DNA of 64,000 nt from Symsagittifera roscoffensis (lineage: Eukaryota; Xenacoelomorpha; Acoela; Convolutidae), in NCBI RefSeq assembly GCF_963678635.1, contig NC_087067.1, positions 48,155,618 to 48,219,617 on the forward strand, given 5' to 3'. Shown in pieces: positions 45,147 through 56,328 of this stretch. A model generated the notes under the pieces. It ran no database searches, was not told the DNA's origin, and worked only from the letters and a program-made list of their open reading frames with translations. Both the position numbers and the translations under genes were made by a program. Each line of letters begins with the position of its first letter. Position 1 is the first letter of the stretch.

Positions 45147-45361
45147 CTGTTAGGTTTCCGTTTACTGCAAAACGCTACTAGTTGCATAAAAGCTGATTTC
45201 TTCCCAAAACCGGCCTAAATTCTAGATCTTGCTTGTTATTAGATTGATGTTATGGTGACCAATGTTTTATAGGGTTATGGGGATTGAAAATTGCTAATTT
45301 GGTCAATTTCGAATTCTTAACTGTAGAATAATGTCGCTGCTGAAATTTGCGCAGAGATTTT
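45147..45361 (+). repeat. 3' flank shared with the inverted copies
   Basis: These bases match the reverse complement of about 61185-61383 and 63449-63646, right up to the assembly gap (ctgctgaaatttgcgcagagattt). The homologous block therefore covers gene and flank and is cut off by the gap. Confidence 0.88.
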
Positions 45362-45561
45362 NNNNNNNNNNNNNNNNNNNNNNNNNNNNNNNNNNNNNNN
45401 NNNNNNNNNNNNNNNNNNNNNNNNNNNNNNNNNNNNNNNNNNNNNNNNNNNNNNNNNNNNNNNNNNNNNNNNNNNNNNNNNNNNNNNNNNNNNNNNNNNN
45501 NNNNNNNNNNNNNNNNNNNNNNNNNNNNNNNNNNNNNNNNNNNNNNNNNNNNNNNNNNNNN
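45362..45561. other. Assembly gap
   Basis: Exactly 200 undetermined bases, a placeholder length. It lies between the repeat shared with 61 kb and the first 905-bp tandem unit, so repeat collapse is likely. Confidence 0.99.
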
Positions 45562-46467
45562 AAAATCTGGAAAAATTTTCAGAATTTTGCGACTTTATGT
45601 CCAGACTTTCATGACTATGTCTAAACCTGAACCTTCGCAGCCAAATTTATGTTCTTGACTTTAGCGATCCACTCTGCGCCTTTTGCAACACACGGCGCAA
45701 ATTTGTGACCCAAAGCGCGACTTTTGCGACCCAAAGCGCAACTTTTGCTATCACAGCGAAACTTTTGCGACCCACACCGCAACTTTTTGCAAAATGCATC
45801 ATTTTGAATTTCACATAGCGCGTGGGGAATGATATAACACAAATTTTTAATTATTTTTTTCATTTTCTTTTTAAAATTTCATCAATTGTTGAAGCTAACA
45901 CTAACCATAGACGTTAAAAATTAGTCGGAATTTTCGGGATTTTGCTCTTATACGAGAAGAGTAGCCTTGCATCTATTTTTGATTCATACGCCTCTAGAAG
46001 GGATGACTTTTTAGTTGAACACTATTGCATAGACAGTCAATGACGGTCGAATTTCACGAGAGGGACTGATGCGAGCAGTCTTGTTTAGTTTCAGCCCAAA
46101 TCATAATTGGGATTGCTTTCAGACACTCAGAAGGACTTGCCTTTGTATTGCATCAATGGTGAAACTAAAACTTCCTGACCTAAAGTTTTTGTAGATTTCA
46201 AACTTAGTTTTGTTTAAAATGTTAGATTTTTTTTTAGATGTTCCGCGCAGTGGGACGCAAATATCAGGTCACATCCACATCCAGGCACAAAATGTATAAT
46301 TGTGCCGAATGTCTGAGTCTGAGAACTTTGAAGTCAAAGTCGCGCCTTGTGTCGCGATAATCTGAACACAGCAAAATGTGTGATAGCGAAAGTCTGGATA
46401 CAAAGTGTGCCTGACTGAAAAAGTCGCCTGAACATACAGTCGTGAATTTCTGAGCATAAAGTCGCCA
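45562..46467. repeat. 905-bp tandem unit, copy 1
   Basis: It starts aaaatctggaaaaattttc and recurs at 46468 and 47371. It contains about five 21-bp units (acttttgcgacccaaagcgca), then AT-rich sequence and the block tgtctgagtctgagaac. No gene is seen; the short minus-strand frames are repeat-derived. Confidence 0.9.
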
Positions 46468-47370
46468 AAATCTGGAAAAATATTCAGAGTTTTGCGTCTT
46501 TATGTCCAGACTTTCATGATTATGTCTAAACCTGAACCTTTGCAGCCAAATTTATGTTCTTGACTTTAGCGATCCACTCTGCGCCTTTTGCAACACACGG
46601 CGCGAATTTGTGACCCAAAGCGCGACTTTTGCGACCCAAAGCGCAACTTTTGTTATCACAGCGAAATTTTTGCGACCCACACCGCAACTTTTTTCAAAAA
46701 GCATCATTTTGTATTTCACATAGCACGTGGGGAATGATATAACACAAATTTTTAAATATTTTTTTCATTTTCTTTTCAAAATTTCATCAATTGTTGAAGC
46801 TAACACTAACCATAGACGTTATAAATTAGTCTGAATTTTCAGGATTTTGCTCTTATACGAGAAGAGTAGCCTTGCATCTATTTTTGATTCATACGCCTCT
46901 AGAAGGGATGATTTTTTAGTTGAACACTATTGCATAGACAGTCACTGACGGTCGAATTTTACGAGAGAGACTGATGCGAGCAGTCTTGTTTAGTTTTAGC
47001 CCAAATCATAATTGGGATTGCTTTCAGACACTTAGAAGGACTTGCCTTTGTATTGCATCAATGGTGAAACTAAAACTTCCTGACCTAAAGTTTTTGTAGA
47101 TTTCAAACTTAGCTTTGGTTAAGATGTTAGATTCTTTTTAGATGTTCCGCGCAGTTGGACGCAAATATCAGGCCGCATCCACATCCAGGCACAAAATGTA
47201 TAATTGTGCCGAATGTCTGAGTCTGAGAACTTTGAAGTCAAAGTCGCGCCTTGTGTCGCGAAAATCTGAACACAGCAAAATGTGTGATAGCGAAAGTCTG
47301 GATACAAAGTGTGCCTGACTGAAAAAGTCACCTGAACATACAGTCGTGAATTTCTGAGCATAAAGTCGCC
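46468..47370. repeat. 905-bp tandem unit, copy 2
   Basis: 903 bp, near-identical to copy 1 with scattered substitutions. Confidence 0.9.
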
Positions 47371-48300
47371 AAAATCTGGAAAAATATTCAGAGTTTTGCG
47401 ACTTTATGTCCAGACTTTCATGACTATGTCTAAACCTGAACCTTCGCAGCCAAATTTATGTTCTTGACTCTAGCGATCCACTCTGCGCTTTTTGCAACAC
47501 ACGGCGCGAATTTGTGACCCAAAGCACGACTTTTGCGACCCAAAGCGCAACTTTTGCTATCACAGCGAAACTTTTGCGACCCACACCGCAACGTTTGCGA
47601 CTCACAGAGCAATTTTTTCGACCCACAGCGCAGTTTTTGCGACCCAAAATGCAGTTTTTGTGACGCACAACGCAACTTTAGCGACCAACTGTGCACGTTT
47701 TGCAACACACAGCGCGAATTTTGCGATTCAAAGCACAACTTTTGCTACCCAAAGCGCAACTTTTGCGACCCACAGCGCAACTTTTGCGACCCACAAGGCA
47801 ACTTTTGCGACCCAAAGCGCAACTTTTGCTACCCGCAGCGCAAATTTTGCGACCCACAGCGCAACTTTTGTGACCCACAGCGCAACTTTTGAGACCCACA
47901 GCGCAACTTTTGCTACCCACAGCGCAACTTTTGCGAGCCAAAGCGCAACTTTTGCTACCCGCAGCGCAAATTTTGCGACCCACAGCGCAACTTTTGCAAC
48001 ACACGTCGCAACTTTTGCAACACACGGCGCAACTTTTGCGACTCACAGTGCAACTTTTGCGAACCACAGCGCAACTTTTGCTTCCCAAAGCGCAACTTTT
48101 GCGACCCACAGCGCAACTTTTGCGAACCAAAGCGCAACTTTTGCGACCCACAGCGCATATTTGCGACGCACAGCTCAACTTTTGCGACCCAAAGCGCAAC
48201 TTTTGCGACCCATAGCGCAACGTTTGCGACCCACCGCGCAACTTTAGCTACCCAAAACGCAACTTTTGCGACCCACAGCGCGACTTTTGCAACTTTATAT
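47371..48300. repeat. Third tandem unit with expanded 21-bp array
   Basis: It starts as copies 1 and 2, but from about 47486 the 21-bp unit (cgcaacttttgcgacccacag) is repeated about 38 times to about 48296 and the rest of the 905-bp unit is missing. Because 21 is a multiple of three, each frame encodes a heptapeptide (such as ATHSATF or FCDPQRN). Several long frames stay open on both strands; these are not taken as genes. Confidence 0.93.
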
Positions 48301-48994
48301 CTAGACCTTCCAGCCTCAAGCTCTACGCATGACTATGCAATTTGAATCTGGATCAGACTGTGGTTGGACTTTCGAAAATAATATATTTTGCTCGACAGGC
48401 ATTTTTCTTGGCAGAGCGCATCAATGCCAAAAGGGTTTTGGAAACATATCAAATAGTCCAACATGTTTTTGAGTTGGTTGATTTAAAATGGAAAATTGAA
48501 CTATCGGATTCATTTTTGGAGAATGTGGAAACAATATCAAACAATTTTTCGAACAAGCTATTTTTTTCATCACGCTATCACTCTGGCATAACGCATAATT
48601 AGGAAGTTATCTTAGAAAAAATCAACTGTTTTAATTACTCCTATCAATTTACACAAAGATAAACTAAAGATTATACGAATATATAAATTGTCTTCAGTAA
48701 ATAATTTCAGCATTCCGTTCATTAACAATTTAATCTCTCTTGAGGAGTAAGTTCAAATTTGTTTCAATCTTGAGAAAAATACGAATTCGAAGAAAGGAAG
48801 GAATCGCGGGCATCAGATCTAGAGGGAGACGATCATCTAGAGGCGAGGCTGATGTTGTAGCCTTGGCTTGATTTTTTCCCCAGATTCTCGTCCTAGTCAG
48901 AATTGGGTTATGAGAGTGGGGAAGGGGTCTCCATTTTTTTTTTCGTTTTATATACATGGCTTCATCTAGTCATGAATCTAAATCTGTATCTCAT
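48301..48994. other. Stretch between the 21-bp array and the last SH2-gene exon
   Basis: A plus-strand open block (48342-48602, LAERINAKRVLETYQIVQHV) is not recognised and may be a decayed coding piece. The minus strand here would be the 3' untranslated region of the SH2 gene; no clear AATAAA was located. Confidence 0.3.
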
Positions 48995-49150
48995 CTATCT
49001 GAACATATTATCCACTGGGGATACTTTGTCCTTGAGTGCCATGTCAGAGGGGGGGTTGAGGAAGAAGAAGGTCATATTGGAGCCGCTGATCTGGATTGCG
49101 AAGCCGCTGTTCCTCCCCATGTCCACAACTTCCATCAGAGATTTGTACGG
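48995..49150 (-). CDS. SH2-domain protein, last coding exon
   Basis: The minus strand has a splice acceptor (gcttgtttcag) just upstream of 49150. It then encodes 51 codons and TAG: PYKSLMEVVDMGRNSGFAIQ through PVDNMFR. Y-K-S-L-x-E-V-V fits the SH2 alpha-B helix after the phosphotyrosine pocket. The exon starts in phase 0, matching the exon at 49619-49768. Confidence 0.78.
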   Translation of the reverse strand, partial: PYKSLMEVVDMGRNSGFAIQISGSNMTFFFLNPPSDMALKDKVSPVDNMFR

Positions 49151-49618
49151 CTGAAACAAGCAACAAAAATAATTGCTAACTTTAAGCTGTTTTCCTTCCA
49201 TGGCTGCTTTTCATTCCATTATGATTGTTTTGCTCGTGGTGGGCTTGAAGTGGTTAGGGGGGGGGGGTTGGTATGTGAATTTATGAGCGATAGGATCAAA
49301 TGGTTTTAGTTTTCGTTATGCAAATTCTGAACAAAATCCAGCAATTCCTTGATATTCTTTTGAGAAGTTTTCTTCTTAGCTGAATTTTACGCCAATCTGA
49401 ATATTATTTTGTTGACGAGTTTAAATAAGAGAAATGATTTCTTGAATGGAGCCAGGAATGGTTAAAATGTTTTTTTTTCATCATTTTTTACCGATTGTTT
49501 ACTTTCTTACATATACCAGCACCGTTAATTTTAAATATTTAAAAATGTTTTTAAATATACGAGCGCTAGTTCTAAGTCATCGATGTGTTTCTAATCCAAC
49601 TTAATCCAAAATATGTAC
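49151..49618 (-). other. Intron of the SH2 gene
   Basis: This is a GT-AG intron on the minus strand, about 470 bases, AT-rich, with a G10 run at about 49260. No repeat copy was recognised. Confidence 0.65.
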
Positions 49619-49768
49619 CGTGTTATCTTGTCCGGGGAGTTTGAACACTTCGGTTTCGTGGTCTCCCTCTCTGGTGATGTCAGTGTGTTCTATTCTATCA
49701 TTGGACACCACATAGGAGAGACAGAATCCACTACATGTGTTGTTCGGTCGCAATAGATACGTGCCCAG
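49619..49768 (-). CDS. SH2-domain protein, exon with phosphotyrosine-binding core
   Basis: The minus strand has an acceptor ctgaatttcag before 49768 and donor gtacat after 49619. The 50 codons begin LGTYLLRPNNTCSGFCLSYV and continue VSNDRIEHTDI. This is the core of an SH2 domain: G-T-Y-L-L-R with the invariant beta-B arginine that binds phosphotyrosine, then S-G-x-x-L-S in beta-C and the H-x-x-I of beta-D. Exon phase is 0 on both sides. The protein would be a signalling adaptor or enzyme with a C-terminal SH2. The subfamily cannot be named from this part. Confidence 0.85.
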
Positions 49769-50367
49769 CTGAAATTCAGAAGAAACTCAAAAATTATTTG
49801 ACGTACAATCGATCAAAAACATCTTATGATCAGAAAAAATCAAGTTGACTAAAAATTCATCCAAAAAATAAAGTTTGACCAAAATCTCGCGCAAAAATAT
49901 GACTTTCAACCGCATTTATAAGTTTTTTTTAAGAAAAAGAATATCAAATTGACCAAAATTTCAGAAAAACATCGATTTGATCGCTTTTTTGACAAAACTA
50001 TCAAATTTATCGAAACTTTGAACAAACTTTGACAAAACTCTAAATTCAGACACATAATCAACATCATAACAAAACGAAGTTTGGAAAACAAAACCATTGA
50101 ATTTTTAATCTGATCTGACCTCTAGAAAAACAAACTGTAAAGCAGGTTAATCAGAAGCAGTTTTCCGAAAGTTTTCGAAAATTTTGTCGACCTTGTTTCA
50201 AGGGTTGACCACCAAATTGATTTTCCAAAGCTCTCCTTAAATATTGCTAACGCCCTTTTGCCAATTTTTTGCACCGCAGACAAGGCTAAAAAGGGCCTTT
50301 CATGGAAACTTTTCCAAAATGCAATTAAATTGGATCTTTCTATCGATTCATCCCTCGCTTCCAGTTT
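49769..50367 (-). other. SH2-gene intron, left part
   Basis: AT-rich intronic sequence left of the first hairpin-repeat copy. Small open blocks (49906-50097, 50122-50436) are compositional. Confidence 0.5.
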
Positions 50368-50910
50368 TTGTTCCGACTTTCGATACGAAAGTAACGGAAT
50401 ATTTGTGCTCGGGGTGAGTTTTTTTTCTTCAGACAAATTTCGACTTTTTAACTAGCCATTTTTGACGGAATTTTTTAATATCATTCAAGAGGTTTTGTTG
50501 TCCTGAGCTTAAATTTGAAAAGATATTTCACCTGTGATCATTTTTTGTAAAGTTATGAGGGTTTAAACATTGCCATTTTGGCCATTTTGACCAATTTGGG
50601 ACAATTAACGCGCGATATAATTCGCGCTATTAACGCGTAAGAGGAGATCTAGTCCGTCTTATAAATCGTTACAAATTGGTTGAACGAAGCTTATTTGCCA
50701 TAATTGATTTGTTACAAGGAACGAAATCTATCTTTTTGTACTTTAAATGGCGTGTGGGGGGATTATTTTTATAAAAAAATTTCAAATTTTAGAAAAAAAA
50801 AATTCATTTTATTTTATTTCATTTAATTTTTTTGTTATTACTGCTGCTCCATAAACCTCAAAAGGCAGTCGGAACATTCAGGGCTTCGCCCTGATACGAG
50901 CAGTCTTGTT
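50368..50910 (-). repeat. Dispersed hairpin-ended repeat, inverted copy
   Basis: In minus orientation it begins ttgttccgactttcg with the CTTTCGATACGAAAG hairpin and ends cagggcttcgccctg then atacgagcagtcttgtt. The internal near-palindrome (acgcgcgatataattcgcgc) is intact. 543 bp. It forms a head-to-head pair with the next copy. Confidence 0.9.
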
Positions 50911-50977
50911 TTATGCTTTAAAAATTTATATTCTGTAACTTACCGGCCATGACTCATCTTCATAGGCTCTATATTAG

Positions 50978-51527
50978 AACAAGACTGCTCGTATCAGGCT
51001 GAAAGCCCTGAATGTTCCGACTGCCTTTTAAGGTTTATGGAGCAGTAATAACATTACAAAATTCGATAAAATAAAAAAAAATGAAAAACTTTTTTTTTCT
51101 AAAATTTTCTGAAATTTTCTGAAAATTTTTATGAAAATCATCACCCCACGCGCCATATAAAGTACAAAAGGATAGATTTCGCTCCTTGTAACAAACCAAT
51201 TATGGCAAATAAGCTTCTTTTAACCAATTTGGACGGATTTCTAAGACGGATTAACTCTCCGCTTACGCGTTAATAGCGCGAAATATATCGCGCGTTAATG
51301 GTCCCAAATTGGCCAAAATTGCAATCTTTAAGCCCCCGTAACTTTACGAAAAATGATCACAGATGAAATATCTTTTCAAGTTTGAGCTCAGGACAATAAT
51401 AGCTTTCGATAGATTTAAAAAAATTTCGTCAAAAATGGCTAGTTAAAAAGTCGAAATTTGTCTGAAGAAAAAAAAACCCACCCCGGGCACAAATATTCCG
51501 TTACTTTCGTATCGAAAGTCGGAACAA
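50978..51527 (+). repeat. Dispersed hairpin-ended repeat, plus copy
   Basis: A 550-bp full-length copy with both hairpin ends, separated by 67 bases from its inverted partner. Flanking target duplications are not evident (aatt/attaga type ambiguities only). Confidence 0.9.
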
Positions 51528-52308
51528 TTATAATTCTTCATATCAAACAAACTGGTCATCTGATAGGAATCAGTCAATCTCAATTATAGCCTTGAAAATA
51601 TATTTTTAACTATTTAGACTCAGAAATATAGTAAGACCAAGAGTAACATGAACCTATCTGGCCAAAAAAAGATATCGTGCCGTGCAGACGGTTTATCCGA
51701 ACCAGAGCTACTTTACGAGAATTAGCTTGGACCAAAAACTGATGTTATAGGCGTGCTTCACATTTAAGGTTTAGGGATTCAGGGAGTCGAATCTCCGAGG
51801 GGATTATATCCATAAATTATAATGGCCGCTTTTGTTTTTCCAGAATTTTATGTTTCTTAATAATCTAAATTTTGCTTTCCTGCGAAAAACTTTTGTTCTT
51901 TGACAAAATGAATTGATGAAAAGTATTTAAAAATGGACAATAAGAGCTTTCTTTTTACTAAAATTGATTGCTATCATGATCAAAATGTTTTACGGCTCAT
52001 ATATGATTCGGTCAATATTTCAGCTCTAAGAAGCAAATAGAAACGAGATTTTTGCAAGAAGACAATGCGACGTCAAGCTGTAGGCACTAGGCGCTCAATA
52101 CCAGTTTTGGCTAGCAAGCATAAATTTGCAATCCAGTGACAATGCTGATTTTAGAGACAAATGGTAGGACATTCTTGTTTTGATTTCAACAGATAAATGC
52201 GTTTTGGCAGTTGAAGCAAGTGGAAGCAAACTGTAAATGGATTCCACTGTTTGTCAGTGGATTCCACAATCGATATGTCCTTTTTCAGCATTTCATTTTA
52301 TAGTTCAT
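51528..52308 (-). other. SH2-gene intron, middle part
   Basis: AT-rich intronic sequence. A phrase with tggattccac occurs twice (about 52238 and 52258) and again near 52860-52890. Nothing else is supported. Confidence 0.4.
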
Positions 52309-52780
52309 CAAAACTGCTCGTATCAGGGAGAAGTCTTGAAAGTTCCGACTGCCTTTTAAGGCCTATGGAGCAGTAGTAGCAAGAAAAAAATTAAATGTAA
52401 TAAAAATAAATTGATTTTTTTTAAATTTTTTTTGAAAATTATCCCCACACACGCCATATTAAGTACAAAATGATAAATTTCGCTCTTAGTAACAAAATCA
52501 ATTATGGCGAATAAGCTTCCTTCAACCAGTTTAGAACGATTTCTAAGACGGGTTATATCTCCGCTTACGCGTTAATAGTGCGAAATATATCGCGCGTCTA
52601 TTGTCCCAAAATGGCCAAAATGGCAATCTCTAAAACCCCATAACTTAAATGAAATTGATCACATGTGAACTTAGGCTCAGGACAACAAAATTTTTTGAAT
52701 TATAAAAAAATTCCGTCAAAATTGGCTAGTTGAAAAGTCGACATTTATCTGAAGAAAAAAAACCACCTCGAGCACAAATA
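52309..52780 (+). repeat. Dispersed hairpin-ended repeat, 3'-truncated copy
   Basis: The left end has the hairpin region (ctgctcgtatcagggag) and the usual interior. It breaks off at gagcacaaata, before the right hairpin. Confidence 0.85.
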
Positions 52781-53255
52781 ATAAGAACAAAAGGAACAAA
52801 CTGAACGCGCTATCCATGACAAACAATGGAAACCAGCGACAAAAGGAAAAAATGACCGCGGATTCCACTGAAAAAAATGTGGAATCCACCGACATGCAAA
52901 GGAATCTACTTCAAAAGCCAGAACACCAAAGTCCAATGACAAAAAAAATGTCGTTTGTTTGCGAAATTTACTGACGAAGTCTCTAAAACACGCAAAAGAT
53001 GTGACTGTGGAACCAGAAGCGTGAAAGCACAAATAAGTGTCTACATAAAAACCCGAGTTTGGCGCCTTAATGCGTTTTGATTTCAAAACCTGCTTTGGGT
53101 GCGAACGAGATTACTGAGGTTTTTGAATAAGGATTTTTAGAAGCGGGTTTTTGAATAAAACTCGTCTTACAAAAATTGCGTTTTTGTACAACTTTTCAAG
53201 AGACTCTGTAAAGCTATGGGCAGTTAAAAAATGAGAACTGGAATCAAAAATAAAC
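52781..53255 (-). other. SH2-gene intron, right part
   Basis: Intronic sequence between the truncated repeat and the next exon. Repeated 'gattccac'/'gtggaatccac' phrases lie at 52860-52890. The long minus open block (52745-53086) is not supported as coding. Confidence 0.45.
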
Positions 53256-53333
53256 CTCGTATTTGATGAGGAGAGCATCTGCTTCTTCTTTGGTGATGCC
53301 TTTGTATGATCCCTCTTGCTTCAGTGCTATTAA
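53256..53333 (-). CDS. SH2-domain protein, exon with start of the SH2 domain
   Basis: The minus strand has an acceptor tgtgtgtag upstream of 53333 and donor gtttat after 53256. The 26 codons read LIALKQEGSYKGITKEEADA and then LLIKYE. Y-K-G-I-T-K-E-E-A-D-x-L-L is the usual SH2 opening (x-G-x-I-x-x-x-E-A-x-x-L-L) that precedes G-T-Y-L-L-R. It is phase 0 at both ends, so it fits exactly onto the exon at 49619-49768, across an intron of about 3.5 kb that carries three copies of the hairpin repeat. Confidence 0.82.
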
Positions 53334-53645
53334 CTACACACAACAGATCATGCAAATTCACTTAATCAAAATAGACATGTTTACTATGATTCGGATAAAT
53401 TACTTTTTTATCCATTTACAGCAACAATATTCTGCAGAGTAGGAAAAATTAAAAAAATTTCTTTTAATCTTAGTCACCCTTTATTAGAAAACAACGATTA
53501 TTTTCGCGAGATTTGAAATCATGGCACCTGGAAAAATTATTCAGCTATATGACGGTTTTCGAAAATTTTTACGCGTCCATCGAGATCAAAAACGTTTCAT
53601 GAAAATATCATGAAAGTTGAATACTATTGAAAAAATTCATCTCAC

Positions 53646-53801
53646 ATCCTGTGTGACTTGCCATGATGACTCATGTTCGAGCTGGAAGAGTTGTTGGGGA
53701 GGCAATTTCACGACACTCTCTTTCTTCAGAATGGTCTTTGAGAACGACTTTGATCTCTTCGCCATGCGGGCCGGGTCAGGGGGAGGGGGCGAAGACGATT
53801 T
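53646..53801 (-). CDS. SH2-domain protein, Pro/Lys-rich exon upstream of SH2
   Basis: The minus strand has an acceptor aattttgttgcag before 53801 and donor gtgaga after 53646. The 52 codons begin KSSSPPPPDPARMAKRSKSF and end QLFQLEHESSWQVTQD, again phase 0 at both ends. The PPPP stretch and basic Ser/Lys tract are linker-like. Upstream exons should lie beyond 53801 on the minus strand but none could be identified. Confidence 0.72.
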
Positions 53802-54431
53802 CTGCAACAAAATTGATAAACACCACATTGAGTTGAAAAAAAAACATTGCTTTGCTAAAGAAACTGAAACTCAGTCTGGGTTGAGGGTAAGTTATAGAAC
53901 GCCATACCCCCTTTACACAGGGTTAACAGCCTTTGATAGACCCCCATATTAATCTACGAAATTTATTAATTTTACCGAGGCCGATGTCGTTTTATGTCAA
54001 GACTACGACTCGTAAACTTATTATTTCTAGACCGTTAAGTTCCGATAAACAAAACTGTTGACCTGACAGAAAAATTTTTTCAAAACATTATGGTGACTTT
54101 TTTGAAATGCAAGCAAACGGGCTTTATACGATACTGGAAAATATCAAGCGACCAATGATGTCATTTTAATTACTGAAAAACCAGGTCTTTTTCCTTTTCC
54201 CCTACCGCACATAAGTATCAATTTTCTGGCGTAGCGAGGGAGTTTTACAAGGTTAAATGTCACGGTCAAATACGTTTGTCATAGCCTAACATGTCAAATT
54301 TTGTAACAGTCGGACAATGAGAACAGAGAAATTACTAGTGAAAATTCGCTGGTGGGGGAAAGGAAAAAGAGCCAAAAAACATTCGCATAGCGATTTAAAA
54401 AATGTTTTCCCAATCTGAGAGCATTGTTCTA
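53802..54431. other. Non-coding stretch
   Basis: Probably intron of the SH2 gene on the minus strand. No exon, repeat or RNA gene was recognised. Confidence 0.4.
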
Positions 54432-54599
54432 CCCGCACCGAAGTTTCATGGGTAATAATCGATTATAATGGATTTTCGTTGACTAAAATGTTGTCAATAT
54501 AATCGATTATCATGTCAAATTTAGACCACGTAATCGATTTTTAAATCCATTATAATCCTTTATAATCGATTACAATAATCCATGAAACTTCAGTGCGGG
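54432..54599. mobile_element. Short TA-flanked MITE, same family as 39669-40573
   Basis: Termini CCCGCACCGAAGTTTCATGG and, inverted, ccatgaaacttcagtgcggg are flanked by TA on both sides. At 168 bp it is a much shorter, internally deleted relative with the same ATCGATTATAAT motifs. Confidence 0.85.
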
Positions 54600-56328
54600 T
54601 AGTTACTAAATATCGTTGAAACTTTTCCCTTTTCTTGTAAATTAGTAAACTTTTTTGATCACCACACTTGATCGCTCATAGAACTTAACGCATTCAGTTG
54701 TTATGTGAAACATTCCGTACCGTTAAAATCCTTCAACCGTTAAAGCATAACTGTGTACCAGGGTTGGCCGGTAGGTTAAGTCCATCGCTTAGACCGCTAG
54801 GCTATAAACTAAAGCATGCTTTTTCATTTGGCAACTGGAAGATAGCCAGCATTTGTTCAAAAGGATCAGAAGATAGCCAGCGTTTGTTCATACACAAAAG
54901 GACCAATTGGTTAAAAGTTCTGCAGGGCTTGGAATTCAAACCACTTTTTGAGACTGATACAACAAAATCACTTTTTAGGTGTTTGAAACTCCGTTGTGGC
55001 GAAAACAAGATTTATTTTTCAATATTGAGGTAAAAAATCAACAATCAAAAAGTCCGCAATTTATTATTTGATTTTGTCGTTCGCACCGATGTTAAATCCG
55101 TGACCAAAAGTCCATAGTCTGGCAGGGTTTTATAGTCGCGGACATTTAGTCTACAAATACCGTACATCGGTTGCGATGTTCTGGAAATTAGTTGCTATAG
55201 TGTGAAACTTAGTCAGGACGTGGTCAAAAAAATAGTCGCATTTTCGTCTAAAAAATAATAGCGACATAGTCTAAGACTCCGTCGTTTTTCTTCCGTCGAG
55301 CTCAGCCAAAAACTTGTTGCCGGTCGAAATATTTTTCCTCTGTGAAACATATCGAAACATAGATATCTTGGGTCAAGATAGTTGAAAACTATCGAGCCTG
55401 GGTTGAATTGTTGTTTGCGCCGGGTCGCTGTTAATTTTCATGTACTGTCGTTTTTGAAACTTGTGGCTGAGATCTGATTATTTTCAAGCGTTTAGACCAT
55501 TAGGTTAGGCGGTAGAATCCATTATTGAAGTTTTTCAGCTTCTGCTCGACTTTATCTCGATCGCGTTTTTACTGCTTTTTGCAGTCTCATCATAGTTGAC
55601 TTTGCGGAAATTGTTCTTACTATAGCCTGAAATCTGTTAGGCTAGGATCCTTTTCATCCTATTGGGTCCAAAACCAGATTTAAGTTCTTTTCCAGTAAAG
55701 CTTATGAACCAAGTTAACATGCCTCCCCTCTCCCCCCCCCCCTCAAATCATTTTAGAGGGAAGGATGTTAAATTGGTTCTGAATTCAAAACTTCAGCCAA
55801 TCGCATCAGAGCATTTTACATGCAGCGCTTAGCAAGTTTAGCTTAAATAGAACGCTGGGGTGGAGGGTCGTAACGGATATCTTTTACTATATCCCCCTCG
55901 GGAACCTAGTAACAAATATCACCTGTAAAGAAATAAATCAACGGTTAAGCATATCAGAATTTTATACCTAGCAGCGAATATCCCCCTTTTTTCAAAAATG
56001 GGGATATTGTTAAAGAGATCCACCTTAACTTGGTCTTTTGAGGAGGGAGGGGGGGTTGTGTTAACTTGATTTAGATTTCATTTGCATTACCAACAGCTTG
56101 CATAATGATGAGAAACCGTTTTATTACTAACTTTATCCGTTAAAAAGCTATTTCGAAGGTTTTCGAAACAATCGCATGATTAGTCAGTTTCCATACAAAT
56201 CATGCATGGATGTGTATGGTTGCGCATTATCTTCTGTGGTGGGCAACCCGGGCCTAAATTCTTTCGTTTAGTTCTATCGCAGCAAAAATTGTTTCGCTGT
56301 TAGTTTAGGTGATTAAAAGTCAGTGGGG
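54600..56328. other. Mostly unassigned stretch with a tRNA-like fragment
   Basis: On the minus strand at about 54765-54815, tagcctagcggtctaagc followed by gatggactt looks like the D-arm and start of the anticodon arm of a tRNA. A matching T-arm and acceptor stem are missing. It may be the head of a tRNA-derived SINE. The remainder (for example 55020-56300) has no supported gene, and C/G runs occur near 55730 and 56050. Confidence 0.3.

Noticed and set aside
47492..48247. A 251-codon frame of ATHSATF-like heptads and its minus-strand counterparts
   Set aside because: The 21-bp period keeps several frames open at once; no evidence that one of them is used.
47486..48296. CRISPR-like array
   Set aside because: Units are contiguous with no unique spacers, and the setting is eukaryotic.
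52745..53086. 113-codon minus-strand frame
   Set aside because: Lies in the SH2-gene intron partly within the truncated repeat; Phe/Ser-rich composition without protein-like features.
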